Assembly: GCA_963816725.1 (NCBI GenBank)
Contig: CAWFMC010000013.1
Span: 124,001-188,000 of the forward strand
Direction of reading: 5' to 3'
Source of the DNA: CAVSUB01 sp963816725
Lineage (GTDB): Bacteria > Acidobacteriota > Vicinamibacteria > Vicinamibacterales > 2-12-FULL-66-21
DNA length: 64,000 bases
The notes beneath the pieces are model-generated. The model had not been told where the DNA came from. It saw nothing but the letters and a program-made list of their open reading frames with translations, and ran no database searches. Below are positions 9,374 to 17,548 of the stretch, piece after piece. Position 1 is the stretch's first letter. Each line of letters opens with the position of its first letter. A program made the translations under genes and the position numbers.

Positions 9374-9835
9374 CCTGGTTTGGCGCTCACGCCTGGCACT
9401 TGCGTCGCCCCCTACGAACTCGTCGCGCTGCTGGGCGTTGGTGGCATGGGTGAACGTTATGGTGCGCGCGACACGAACCTGCACGGTGACGTAGCGCTGA
9501 AGACTCTTCGCTCCGTACAGGACGATGAGGCCGGTCGCCGGGCGCGTTTCGTACGCGAGGGCAGGCGCTGGCGTCGCTCAACCACCCCAACATCGCGCAG
9601 ACTCACGGTCTCGATAAAGACGCCCCTGGCGTACAGGTGCTCGTCCTCGAACTCGTCGAGAGCGTGACGCTCGCCGGAACGAATCGCGCAGCACACCATT
9701 CGTCTGTCCGAGGCAGTCTCGATCGCCAGGCAAATCGCCCTGGGGCTCGACGCGGCCCACGAGCGTGGTACCATTCAGGGCGAGCGCCGTCCGCGACCGA
9801 ACAGAATGCGCAGAAGAATCAGCGCATGAAGTGAC
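9374..9835 (+). pseudogene. Ser/Thr protein kinase N-lobe remnant
   Basis: The frame reads LTPGTCVAPYELVALLGVGGMGERYGARDTNLHGDVALKTL, an intact glycine loop and VALK ATP-Lys, and stays open to about 9550. Another frame continues FVREGRALASLNHPNIAQ, then VLVLELVES and QIALGLDAAHERGTI. The sequence stops matching just before the expected HRDLKP catalytic loop. Frameshifts and truncation make it inactive. It is a different copy from 3470-3760, because it keeps the ATP-Lys. Confidence 0.7.
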
Positions 9836-10181
9836 GGTTCGGCCTCAGCGTTGGTGCAGCTCAGGCGAGGCGTCGTCTCGATGGATGCGACGAACACCGG
9901 GAAGATGGCATGCCGCCTCGTGTGAGGCGCAACATCAAACCGTTGGGAGCGTCGCGCAAAACGTGGCATGAGGATCGTCCCAGCTGGCGCAGATTCTCGC
10001 GGAGCGTTTCCGCCGATCCCGGTGAGGGGTGCATCTGCTGCCGCGCCGGCAACTCGCCCTGCGTGGCCCATTTGTCCAACAAGTGGTCCCCAGTCTTACC
10101 CTCAGCATTACCTGCAGGTCGACAACCGGAGAGTGTTGCCGACCTGCGCGTGAGGCGGAGCCCTGAAGATGAGGCAGACCC
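9836..10181. other. Gene-poor stretch, nothing recognised
   Basis: About 350 bases between the kinase remnant and the 3' end of the cupin gene; no conserved coding frame or RNA motif found. Confidence 0.4.
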
Positions 10182-10889
10182 CTATTGTGGTCTTCGCGCC
10201 AACGGATGATCGGGGGGGACCCATCCCAAGCAGTCCAATGTCGGCAGCCAAGTCGCGCCTGGCTTCGGCGACGGCGGATCGACCAGACACGCACCACTGA
10301 GCTTTTGAGCCGGGTCTTCAGGGTCTTCTGGAACGAGCAACGTGATCCGTCGCCGGTGATTGACATATGCGACGCATGCACCCTGACTGCCGAACGGCGC
10401 CGGATGATTGAAGGTGGCCCAGCCGCCGTTCTGGCACTCTTCGACGGCGCTCGGCGGGCCGCACCGGTGCTCGTTGCCCGGAATGTTGACGCCGATGGGC
10501 CTGTTCGGCGGGCCAACGAACATGTTGTATTCCTGCGCGTCCACGCTCCCGAGGTTGTAGGCGCGATGGACGCGGCCTTCGGAGGTCTCGAACCCCTGTC
10601 CCGCGGAATACTGGTTGACTTGTCCGCACCCATCCTCGATCGTGATCGTCCCTTGTGTGACGACGTTGTAGACGTGGCCAGGGTGGTAGTGCCACAGGCC
10701 GGTGGTTTCACCGACCGGGGTTGTGAGGGTTCTCGCCGTGAGCAGCGCCGGGCCGCCCTGCAGTCCGATGTAGTCACCGACAGCGTCTTGCCTGAAGGTG
10801 ACGATAGCCGCATAGGCAACGGCGGCGACCGCGACGACAGCCGTGGCGATTGCGACTCTGACGATGATTCGTGAGCCATGTACGTGCAT
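10182..10889 (-). CDS. Exported cupin protein with C-terminal CxNGGW...QGxCV motif
   Basis: The ATG at 10889 follows AGGAG by about seven bases. The 235-residue protein has an N-terminal hydrophobic segment (residues 8-30, signal peptide or anchor). A cupin barrel covers roughly residues 50-130, with the metal-ligand pattern W-H-Y-H-P-G-H-x-Y and the later Glu/His in GFETSEGRVHRAYN. Residues 150-175 read CQNGGWATFNHP then FGSQGACVAYV, a motif known from many secreted proteins of unknown function. Further Cys near the C-terminus (GACLVDP, TLDCLGW) suggest disulfides and hence export. It probably binds a small ligand or metal outside the cytoplasm; no reaction can be assigned. Confidence 0.7.
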   Translation of the reverse strand: MHVHGSRIIVRVAIATAVVAVAAVAYAAIVTFRQDAVGDYIGLQGGPALLTARTLTTPVGETTGLWHYHPGHVYNVVTQGTITIEDGCGQVNQYSAGQGFETSEGRVHRAYNLGSVDAQEYNMFVGPPNRPIGVNIPGNEHRCGPPSAVEECQNGGWATFNHPAPFGSQGACVAYVNHRRRITLLVPEDPEDPAQKLSGACLVDPPSPKPGATWLPTLDCLGWVPPDHPLARRPQ

Positions 10890-11112
10890 AGCGCGGCTCC
10901 TGTTGCCGAGGCGGCTCGCTTACAGGGCGACTCTCGCCGCTCTCTCGCGCTGAACCGTGGCGGCGTTGCGGGACTACGTCAACCGGCGCTACACTTCGGC
11001 GCGTCCGGCCAAGTACACTGCGTTCTGGTCGGGACGATTCTGACCGTCGTGCAGCGGTCAAGTCTTTCGCGCACCCTGAATTCCGTATTCCTTTTCGATT
11101 CCGCTTACTGCT

Positions 11113-12510
11113 GTGCCTGACCGGTTCGTCGAGATGTACCGATTCGGCGACTTTCAGTTGAATGTCGGCGAGCGCACGCTCGAGCGCCGTCAGGGGCGCG
11201 AGCGCGTCGTGATTCCGGAGAAGGCGTTCCAGGCACTCGTCCTTTTGGTCCGAAGCAGCGGCGCGCTCGTCAGGAAGGATTCGATTATGGCGGCCGTCTG
11301 GCCCGGTGTCCTCGTCGAAGAGGGCAATATCGGCAAAGTGATCCATGCCATCCGGCGTGCGCTCGGTGAGGGGACGGGTGAGTGGTCCTATATCGAGACG
11401 GTCCCGAAGCATGGGTACCGGTTCATCGCCGACGTCACCAGCACCGCGACATCGAATGCCGTTTCGTCGTCTGCCGTCCCGGTAGCCGGGGGCTTGTCCG
11501 GCCGCTCTCCCGCGTACGACTTGTACATCCGCGGAAAGGTGAAAACGGGCGGGGAGAACCTCGAGGACACGAATGAGGCGATTGCGCTGTTCGAGGCCGC
11601 GGTCGCGCTCGATCCGGCGTGCGCCGTCGCATATGCGCAGCTCGCCCGTGCGTACACCACGCGTTCGTTCAAGTTCGCGTCACAGGACGAAGGCAGGCGC
11701 TTTCGCGAGAACGCGGACGTCGCTCTCGCGAAAGCACTCGATCTCGCGCCGAACCTCGCCGAGGCGCACTTCGCACGCGGCCTGATCCTGTGGACGAAGG
11801 CAAAGGGCTTTCCGCACGAGCAGGCGATCAAGTCGTTCCAGAGGGCGCTGGAGTTCGACCCGGCCGCCGACGAAACCCACCATCAGTTGTCGATGGTGTA
11901 CGCGCACATCGGCCTGCTAGACCAGGCCCACAAACACGTGGCGCGAGCGATCCATCTGAACCCGAACAACACGATGGCCCGGTTCCGCGTAGGCGTCTAC
12001 GACGCGTGGCAGTGCAGATTCGAGGAGGCGCTGGCCGTGCTGAAAACCGTGCCGGAGGAGCTCAGCCCGTTCCTCGTCGACCGGACCAAGGCCGAGGTCT
12101 ACGTCCATCTCGGACAGCCCGACAAGAGCCGGTCCATCATCGACCACTATCTGGACACGCACCCCAACGATGAAGGCGGAAGTCTGACCGGCGTCAAAGC
12201 GCTACTGCTGGCGAAAGCCGGAAAGGCCCGCGAGGCGAGGAGGGCGATCGCGCGCGCAATCGAGCTGGGTACGGGGTTTGGCCATTTTCATCATACCGCG
12301 TACAACATCGCCGCCACGTATGCCGTCCTTCGAGAGCCGGCCGAAGCCGTCAACTGGCTCGAAGCCGCCGCCGATGATGGGTTCCCGTGCTATCCATGTT
12401 TTGCGCGAGATCCGAACCTTGCTGTGCTTCGAGGGTTCTCGCGGTTCGATGACTTGATGTCACAGCTGCGGAAGCAATGCGGTCGTTTCAGACAGATGTC
12501 GGCGTCGTGA
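11113..12510 (+). CDS. CadC-type winged-helix regulator with TPR repeats
   Basis: The 465-residue protein begins with an OmpR/PhoB-type winged helix (residues about 8-105): YRFGDFQLNVGERTLER, KAFQALVLLVRSSGALVRKDSI, WPGVLVEEGNIGKVIHAIRRALGE and the wing YIETVPKHGYRF. No receiver domain or transmembrane helix follows. From residue 130 to the end there are about seven TPR-like helical pairs (for example AIALFEAAVALDPACAVAYA and EAHFARGLILW). The pattern is that of Acidobacteriota wHTH-TPR regulators, in which the TPR part probably senses a partner. The GTG at 11113 and an ATG at 11134 are both possible starts; neither has a clear ribosome-binding site. It is divergent from the cupin gene, which could be its target. 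Confidence 0.8.
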   Translation: MPDRFVEMYRFGDFQLNVGERTLERRQGRERVVIPEKAFQALVLLVRSSGALVRKDSIMAAVWPGVLVEEGNIGKVIHAIRRALGEGTGEWSYIETVPKHGYRFIADVTSTATSNAVSSSAVPVAGGLSGRSPAYDLYIRGKVKTGGENLEDTNEAIALFEAAVALDPACAVAYAQLARAYTTRSFKFASQDEGRRFRENADVALAKALDLAPNLAEAHFARGLILWTKAKGFPHEQAIKSFQRALEFDPAADETHHQLSMVYAHIGLLDQAHKHVARAIHLNPNNTMARFRVGVYDAWQCRFEEALAVLKTVPEELSPFLVDRTKAEVYVHLGQPDKSRSIIDHYLDTHPNDEGGSLTGVKALLLAKAGKAREARRAIARAIELGTGFGHFHHTAYNIAATYAVLREPAEAVNWLEAAADDGFPCYPCFARDPNLAVLRGFSRFDDLMSQLRKQCGRFRQMSAS

Positions 12511-12732
12511 TTGTCTGATGGTGCCTATTGCTCGACCTGTTTCGCTTCGGACCCATCGACCGTCCGCAGCTACTGCGCGCTCCAGCCATTCGCCGACGAC
12601 CCATGTGTCGAACCACGTGTGTCGCAGTACACGCATTGAGTGGAATGGGACGCCAGCAATTGGCCGATTCTACAAGTTTAGGGCTCTGACGCATCTTCGG
12701 TGCACGTCCCTGGGGCAGCGTACGCTGCCTGA

Positions 12733-13110
12733 ATGAAGCGATCGTGGACATGGCGTGATGTGCTGCCGGCCGGCGCGGCGCTGACGGTCAGCAGCGTCGT
12801 TACGACGGAGACGGGAGTACTCGTGGAGGCGGACGGACCCTCGGCCGCACGGTGTCCCGCCTGTCGCCGACCGTCTCAGGCCCGTCGCAGGCGGTACTGG
12901 CGCACGCTGAGAGACGTCGTCGCGCACGGGCGATCGGTGACGCTGCGGGTGCGCGTGAGTCGATGGCGCTGTCAACACGCCCCGCGTGAGACGGCCATCT
13001 TTGCGGATCGGCTGGCCGCGGTCGCCGCGCCGCACGCCCAACACACCGAGCGGTGTGGGGCTGTCGTGCATCTGGTCGGGCATGCGTTAGGCGGGCGCGC
13101 CGGCGATGAC
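12733..13110 (+). pseudogene. ISL3-family transposase, N-terminal fragment
   Basis: The ATG opens a frame with the ISL3 (IS204/IS1001) N-terminal zinc-binding pattern: ARCPACRRPSQARRRRYWRTL, then HGRSVTLRVRVSRWRC and IFADRLAAVAAPHAQHTERC, ending HLVGHALGGRAGD. Family identity is lost at about 13110; the DDE catalytic domain that should follow is absent. The frame runs on as low-complexity Pro/Ala. This is a truncated insertion-sequence relic, and the junction near 13110-13131 is where two unrelated sequences were joined. Confidence 0.7.
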
Positions 13111-13215
13111 GCGAGCACGACGCGCCCGTCTAACGGAATGCAGCTCACCCTCGGCGTTGAACCTGCGCCTGCACCTGCGCCCGCGCCCGACGGACGCAGT
13201 CCGGATCAGCGGGCG

Positions 13216-13410
13216 TCATTTGCCCGATTTGAAGACGAGAACGGTGCCGGCGCCTGTGCCGACGAACAGCGAGCCATTTTCTGACAATGAGATTGAATGA
13301 ACTGGCGCATCGAATCCGACCGAGGACACGTCCGGTCTTCGCATCCACTCTGACGAGCCAACCCTCGGCGTCACTGGGCGTCTGCTTTGCGCGTATTAGA
13401 CGGCCGACCG
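13216..13410 (-). pseudogene. C-terminal fragment of an NHL/SMP-30-type beta-propeller
   Basis: One frame reads SDAEGWLVRVDAKTGRVLG and the next, after a one-base shift near 13320, continues GFDAPVHSISLSENGSLFVG and TGAGTVLVFKSGK with a stop at 13216. The pattern W-L-x-R-V-D-x-x-T-G-R-V-L-G followed by H-x-(I/V)-x-(L/V)-x-x-(D/N)-G-S-L-(F/Y)-V-G is typical of the last blade of six-bladed NHL propellers. The rest of the gene is gone. It abuts the ISL3 fragment. Confidence 0.65.
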
Positions 13411-13785
13411 AGTCGGAAAATCTACCTGCTTTAGCACTACTTCTATGAAGCGCATGTGATCTGACGATTGCACTTGTACTTTTTGCCGGGCTCCGGGCGC
13501 CTACTTCGCGCACCGCATTCGGAACGCCTTCCCGCACACCCAAGTCGTCGAGCCTCCATCGCGGTCCTGACTCCCTCCAGGGTTGGCGGAGCGTCGGGCG
13601 GGACCACGATTCGACCTGGCCCACCGGCCGGGCAAACGGCCACATCACTGAATCTGACAAAGAGTAGTGTTAGCCGGCCAGGGGGCGATGCGGTCACGGC
13701 ACGCCGTTCATCCCGTCCGTCGTCTGTGGAGGAATCCTGACCGAGCGCGCGCTGGTTGGTATAGGATGCGGCCGATCAAGGGGCG
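13411..13785. other. Gene-poor stretch, nothing recognised
   Basis: Sequence upstream of the NHL remnant; no blades or other domains could be read from any frame. A weak TATAGGAT -10-like sequence lies at about 13758, upstream of the small membrane-protein gene. Confidence 0.35.
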
Positions 13786-13818
13786 TCAAATCGGAAATGT
13801 CGGCCAAGGAGGCGCGTT

Positions 13819-14058
13819 TTGCGAACTTCCGCACAGCGTAAGAAAAGAAGCGTTGTTTATCGGATTCTGAACGTGGTGTTCATACTCGTGGGAGTGGCGC
13901 ACCTTGTGGTGACAGCCATGAACCGCAGCGCTACCGACCATGCAACGTATGTGTTGCAGATGGATATCTCAATTGTATGGCTGACGATGGCCGGAATGTG
14001 GGTAGCGTTTAGTCGTATATGGGGTGAGTTATCTGAAGAGGCCGCCGCGCGGAAGTAG
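13819..14058 (+). CDS. Small two-helix membrane protein
   Basis: TTG is chosen as start because AAGGAGG lies six bases upstream (about 13805-13811). The 79-residue product is MRTSAQRKKRSVVYR, then a hydrophobic helix (about 16-34, ILNVVFILVGVAHLVVTAM), a short polar loop and a second helix (about 48-66, MDISIVWLTMAGMWVAFS), with a charged C-terminus. The positive N-terminus predicts both ends in the cytoplasm. I do not recognise a family. The strong ribosome-binding site and clean hydrophobic pattern support a real gene. Confidence 0.6.
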   Translation: MRTSAQRKKRSVVYRILNVVFILVGVAHLVVTAMNRSATDHATYVLQMDISIVWLTMAGMWVAFSRIWGELSEEAAARK

Positions 14059-14127
14059 CGGCGCTTTCGAAGCAAGGGCTTCGTTCATCGGACAAATGAT
14101 GGGCGATCTTTTGGTCGGTCCCGAGTA

Positions 14128-14186
14128 GTCGCCCAGGATATTGCGACCAGCCCGACTGTCCATCGACAGCGAGTACGGCGTTTATC
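14128..14186. repeat. Dispersed repeat, copy 2
   Basis: Second copy of the repeat at 9274-9331, same orientation; see that entry. It lies between the small membrane protein and the SnoaL-like gene, just outside the 3' end of the latter. Confidence 0.6.
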
Positions 14187-14210
14187 GCGGCTGAAGCGAG
14201 GCGCCCTTCC

Positions 14211-14627
14211 TTACAGGGGAATTGCAACTTCGGTTGGATTCTCGTTCCAGGTATCGACGACGCACTTCCATCTGCCCATCGAGTCTTTGCGCCACACCGT
14301 AACGGCCTTTCCGAACTGTTCTCGGATGGCACCGGTGGCTTCCGCTGATGTGACCCGATTCCGTTCCACCATGAACCCAAGGTCGGCATCGTTGGCCACA
14401 GTCGCCTGTTCGGGCTCCCACGTGATGCTAAATCCTGGAATTGTCGACGTCCGCTGAAGAAATTCGCGAATCGCTGCCTTCCCGACGACGGCAGACTGGC
14501 CCGGCGGCATTACGATGGCGTCATCCGACCAAAACGAGAGGGTTTGCTCAAGATCTCCGCTGGCCGCGGTACGCGCCCAGTCGCGGCTTGTCTGCATGAG
14601 GGCCGCACGCTCAGACTCGAGATTCAT
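14211..14627 (-). CDS. SnoaL-like / DUF4440 family protein (NTF2 fold)
   Basis: The 138-residue protein fits the usual length of the family. It opens MNLESERAALMQTSRDWAR, continues GDLEQTLSFWSDDAIVMPPGQ and VVGKAAIREFLQ, and ends with strands GKAVTVWRKDSMGRWKCVVD. This is the helix-helix-strand order of the NTF2/ketosteroid-isomerase cone fold. Members include isomerases, cyclases and binding proteins, so the reaction cannot be stated. ATG at 14627 is chosen; a GTG one codon earlier is possible. A GGGGGGG run sits just upstream. It has no signal peptide and is probably cytoplasmic. Divergent pseudogene material surrounds it. Confidence 0.75.
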   Translation of the reverse strand: MNLESERAALMQTSRDWARTAASGDLEQTLSFWSDDAIVMPPGQSAVVGKAAIREFLQRTSTIPGFSITWEPEQATVANDADLGFMVERNRVTSAEATGAIREQFGKAVTVWRKDSMGRWKCVVDTWNENPTEVAIPL

Positions 14628-14782
14628 CACGCCCCCCCAACGGAAATGGCAACGAACCGTGTACCAGAAATCGGGTCCTGGTGGCCGGGTTGTGCCGCTA
14701 CCAAACGCTCGACCAAAACGATTTTCGAATCATTCCTGTGTAGCCGCCCAGGGTTCAGTATCCCGCGACGGCTTCGACCAGA

Positions 14783-15247
14783 TCAACCCTGCGGTATGAC
14801 TGCCCGATCTGGTACTCCTGCAAGCAGATCCCGAATGCGTGTGCGGCTCGCATGAAACGCGTGCCACACGCATTCGCACCACGCATCAATCGCCTGCTCG
14901 CGTTCGGGCCCAGCAGAGGCGGCGAGCACCTCGGCGACGGTCATGGCGCCGCGATCATTGGGAAGATCCACGATCGGCCACGCACGCTGTCGCCGTCCGA
15001 GTAGCGTGTGTACCGTCTGAACCTGACGTCGTGAGAAGTGCTTCTCGACGTGAAGGTAGAGGCCGAGGAGGGCGAACACCAAGCCGATCGGCTGGCTGTC
15101 GCTGGTCGAGGTGTGCGCGCCGTACGCGTCCACCACGTGCTGCAGGATGAATCCGGGGCGGCCCATCGTGTAGACGTACACCTCGTCGTACGCTAGACGC
15201 ATCGTATCCAAGCTGGAAGAGTATCGAAAATCGGCGGAAGTGTTCAT
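14783..15247 (-). CDS. DUF5946-like protein, paralogue 1
   Basis: The 154-residue protein starts MNTSADFRYSSSLDTMRLAYDE, continues YTMGRPGFILQHVVDAYGAH, GLVFALLGLYLHVEKHFS and AMTVAEVLAASAGP, and ends DAWCECVWHAFHASRTRI. The order H-x-x-x-D-x-Y-x-x-(Q/H), L-x-L-x-x-E, D-L-x-x-x-x-G-x-x-T-V-A-(D/E)-V-L-A-A and W-x-x-x-V-W-x-A-x resembles the DUF5946 family, whose function is unknown. An N-terminal Cys pair found in some members is absent. The next gene upstream is a close paralogue (about three quarters identical by eye). Confidence 0.65.
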   Translation of the reverse strand: MNTSADFRYSSSLDTMRLAYDEVYVYTMGRPGFILQHVVDAYGAHTSTSDSQPIGLVFALLGLYLHVEKHFSRRQVQTVHTLLGRRQRAWPIVDLPNDRGAMTVAEVLAASAGPEREQAIDAWCECVWHAFHASRTRIRDLLAGVPDRAVIPQG

Positions 15248-15319
15248 CCTGGATCGTCGCGAAGTCATTCAGGATCCAGCTCGGCCTGGGCCAGATCGAC
15301 ACTGCCGCGTATATCGCGA

Positions 15320-15730
15320 CTAATCGATTTGGTGCTCCTGCAGCAGACGCAGAATGTAGGGACGGCTCGCATGAAATGCGTTCCATACGGAGACGCACCA
15401 CGCATCGATCGACCGATCGCGTTCGATCCCAGCAGACGCCGCGAGCACATCGGCGACCGTCATGTCGCCGCGATCGGTGGGAAGATGCATGACCGGCCAA
15501 GCTCGCTTTCGTCGTGCGAGCTGCGAATGCACCTTCTGAACCTGGCGCCCCGAAAAGTGCTTCTCGACGTGGAGGTACAGGCCGACCAAGGCGAACACGA
15601 TGCCCATCGGCTTGCTGTCGCTGGTCGCGGTTTGCGCTCCGTACGCGTCCACCACATGTTGCAGGATGAACCCGGGACGGCCCATCGTGTACACGTAGAC
15701 CTCGTCGTAAGCCGAACGCATCGTATCCAA
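15320..15730 (-). CDS. DUF5946-like protein, paralogue 2 (5' end damaged)
   Basis: The product parallels paralogue 1 along its length: DTMRSAYDEVYVYTMGRPG, VGLYLHVEKHFSGRQVQKVH, MTVADVLAASAGIERDRSID and WNAFHASRPYI. In paralogue 1 an ATGAACAC start lies twelve codons upstream of Leu-Asp-Thr-Met. The corresponding ATGAACAC exists here too (about 15758) but is out of frame and soon meets a stop, so the original N-terminus has been lost. Translation could begin at TTG 15730 or ATG 15721. A tandem duplication is the simplest origin. Function is unknown. Confidence 0.6.
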   Translation of the reverse strand: MDTMRSAYDEVYVYTMGRPGFILQHVVDAYGAQTATSDSKPMGIVFALVGLYLHVEKHFSGRQVQKVHSQLARRKRAWPVMHLPTDRGDMTVADVLAASAGIERDRSIDAWCVSVWNAFHASRPYILRLLQEHQID

Positions 15731-16094
15731 GGGTATAGGATCAGCAGTCGGTGTTCATCCCGCCTTGTCGTTAGCGTTCATCGGAAGTGACTCGGCGCGA
15801 GAGGCCCGACGCGCAGCTCGAGGCGGGTGCCGAGGCATTTTCGATAACGAGACTTGAAGGAAGCCGCTGGCGGGGCGGCCGGCTATGGAGCGCGAAGAGG
15901 GATCGTCGCGCGTGGCCCGGTGTCGATCGATGGGCCGGCGACGCGCGAGCGGCGGCGGCACGCGGGTCGAGGGTGGCGCCGCGCGACACGCTGAACGAAG
16001 TGATGGATTCCGGTAGCGGATCGAGACAGACGACGCCGGAGACGTGGGCGACCACGTCGACGAGGACGCCGGTCGTGAGGAGTGGGCTCGGCGG
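15731..16094. other. Gene-poor stretch, nothing recognised
   Basis: About 360 bases between the DUF5946 pair and the 3' end of the second IS91 remnant; open frames exist but are Arg/Pro/Ser rich without conserved motifs. It may hold the end of the IS91 element. Confidence 0.4.
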
Positions 16095-17266
16095 TCATGA
16101 GCTGTCGAAGCCAAGCCTGACCGCCGCCAGATGGCGCGCCGACAGGATCGGACCGATCATCATCGCCGCTCCACAGCGTGGGCAGGTCCACACGGGTGGC
16201 GGCGTGATCGTCGGCGTGACGGTTGCCGTGGCGGGCGTCGACGGGAGTGCGAGCGCGGGACTTGCCAGCAGCGCGCGCGCCAGCGCGAGGCGCGACCTCC
16301 GACAGGTGTTCGCGAGAAACCCCGACTGCCGGATGCGGACAAAGCCGCGCGGCAGAATGTGTCGAACGAAGCGTCGCAGAAACTCCAGGGCCGACAGCGT
16401 CATCGTGCGCCGCTGGTCGCCGTGGGCGTAGTCCTTCCAGTGAAACGTCACCCGCTCGCCGTCAAAGGCCAGCAAGCGGTGATTGCTGATGGCGACGCGA
16501 TGGGTGTAGCGCCCGAGGTCGCGCAGGACGGCGGATGCGCCCCCGAAGGCCGGCTTGGCGTACACGACCCAGTCCGTCTCGAAGAGGCCGTTGACGAAGA
16601 CTCGCCACTGCATCGGGTCACGCAGGTGCTCGCTGCCACCGGCGAGGTCAAGGTCGCCGCGGTCGAAGGCATGCCGCAGCGCCTCGATGAACTTCCCGCG
16701 AAAGACGCGACTGAGCACCTTCACGGGTAGGAAGAAGCCGACGTGCTTCGGTGGAATCCAGCGCTGATGATCGAGGGACAAGCCACCGGCCGGCACCACG
16801 CAATGCACGTGCGGATGACGGACCAGGGTCTGCCCCCACGTGTGGAGGATGCTGAGGACGCCGAGCTCGGCGCCCAGATGCCGCGGATCGGCGGCGATCT
16901 CACGGAGCGTCGCCGCGCTCGTCTGAAAGAGCCACGTGTACAGACGGGTTCCGTTCCGATAGGCCAGGGGCAGGAGCGCATGCGGGAGCGTGAAGACGAC
17001 GTGCACATACGGCACGTCGAGGAGCTCGCGCTCGCGCGCCTGCGCCTGACACTTCGGGCAGTGCCGGTTCCGACACGAGTTGTAGGAGATGGCCTGATGC
17101 CCGCAGGCGTCACACCGGTCGAGATGCCCACCGAGCGCGGCCGTTCGACAGCGCGCGATCGCGCGGAGACGGTCCGGGGTTGCACGCTCAGCCACGGATG
17201 CTGCTCGAGGAAGGTGTCACCCTGCGCGTGGAGGATATCGGCCACCTCCACGGCGGGCCGGCTCAC
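16095..17266 (-). pseudogene. IS91-family (Y2/HUH) transposase, near-complete, N-terminal frameshift
   Basis: The main frame is open for 366 codons from about 17195. It carries RCRTAALGGHLDRCDACGH, the zinc-binding SYNSCRNRHCPKCQ, HTWGQTLVRHPHVHCVVPAG (HUH motif), the WVVYAKPAFGG and YTHRVAISNHRL regions with the transferase Tyr, and a C-terminal finger CPRCGAAM. The family N-terminus, EVADILHAQGDTFLEQHPWL, is present just upstream in another frame, so one indel near 17165-17190 separates them. IS91 elements transpose by a rolling-circle mechanism. It abuts the tRNA-Arg at the right end of the island. It differs clearly in sequence from the copy at 6221-7477, so the two were acquired separately. 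Confidence 0.8.
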
Positions 17267-17427
17267 GGCGCGGGGGGCTTCCGGAGCAGCCGGGACCGAT
17301 GCAGGACCATCGCCGCGGGCACCTGCAATTGCTCGAGCGGCGCACCCCTAATGCACCCCCGGCGCCATTCACCAATCGGCTTCGGATGATGCAATAGTAA
17401 TAAGCCTTTTATATTGTGCTACTTATA

Positions 17428-17504
17428 TGGCGCGCCCGGCAGGACTCGAACCTGCGACCCCCGGCTTAGAAGGCCGGTGCTCTATCCAACTGAGCTACGG
17501 GCGC
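17428..17504 (-). tRNA. tRNA-Arg (anticodon UCU)
   Basis: The minus strand folds as a full tRNA: acceptor GCGCCCG/CGGGCGC, D-arm GCTC...GAGC, anticodon stem CCGGC/GCCGG with loop CTTCTAA (anticodon TCT), variable loop, T-arm GCAGG/CCTGC, discriminator G and an encoded CCA. A TACAAT -10-like hexamer lies ten bases before the 5' end (17515-17520). A 46-base copy of its 3' end occurs at 3798-3843. Confidence 0.97.
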
Positions 17505-17548
17505 GTACGAAGGCATTGTAGCTGACGCTTCGAACGAGCCCCGTCGGG

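Larger units (their letters stand above)
3844..17427. mobile_element. Putative decayed genomic island integrated at tRNA-Arg(UCU)
   Basis: The 13.6-kb stretch is bounded by a direct repeat of the tRNA-Arg 3' end, with the intact tRNA on the right. It contains two IS91-family transposase remnants, a truncated ISL3-family transposase, kinase, PD40 and NHL-propeller pseudogenes, a dispersed 58-bp repeat and several small intact-looking genes. It has more and longer gene-poor gaps than the rest of the window and lacks the intergenic 7-bp repeat arrays found from 18.9 kb on. No full-length tyrosine or serine integrase is seen; only a fragment of an integrase N-terminus remains at about 6236-6330. 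Either the integrase was lost or mobilisation depended on another element. Confidence 0.55.

Noticed and set aside
13080..13170. Integron attC site around GTTAGGC (13087) and TCTAAC (13131)
   Set aside because: The core hexamers are present, but no paired L boxes or proper spacing of 55 bases or more could be found, and no IntI gene or second matching site exists in the window.
15755..16114. Candidate gene in the gap before the second IS91 remnant
   Set aside because: The open frame is Arg/Pro/Ser rich, lacks a ribosome-binding site and resembles nothing known.
3844..17427. Tyrosine or serine integrase for the tRNA-bounded island
   Set aside because: Only an N-terminal recombinase fragment at about 6236-6330 was found, without the R-H-R-Y catalytic residues.
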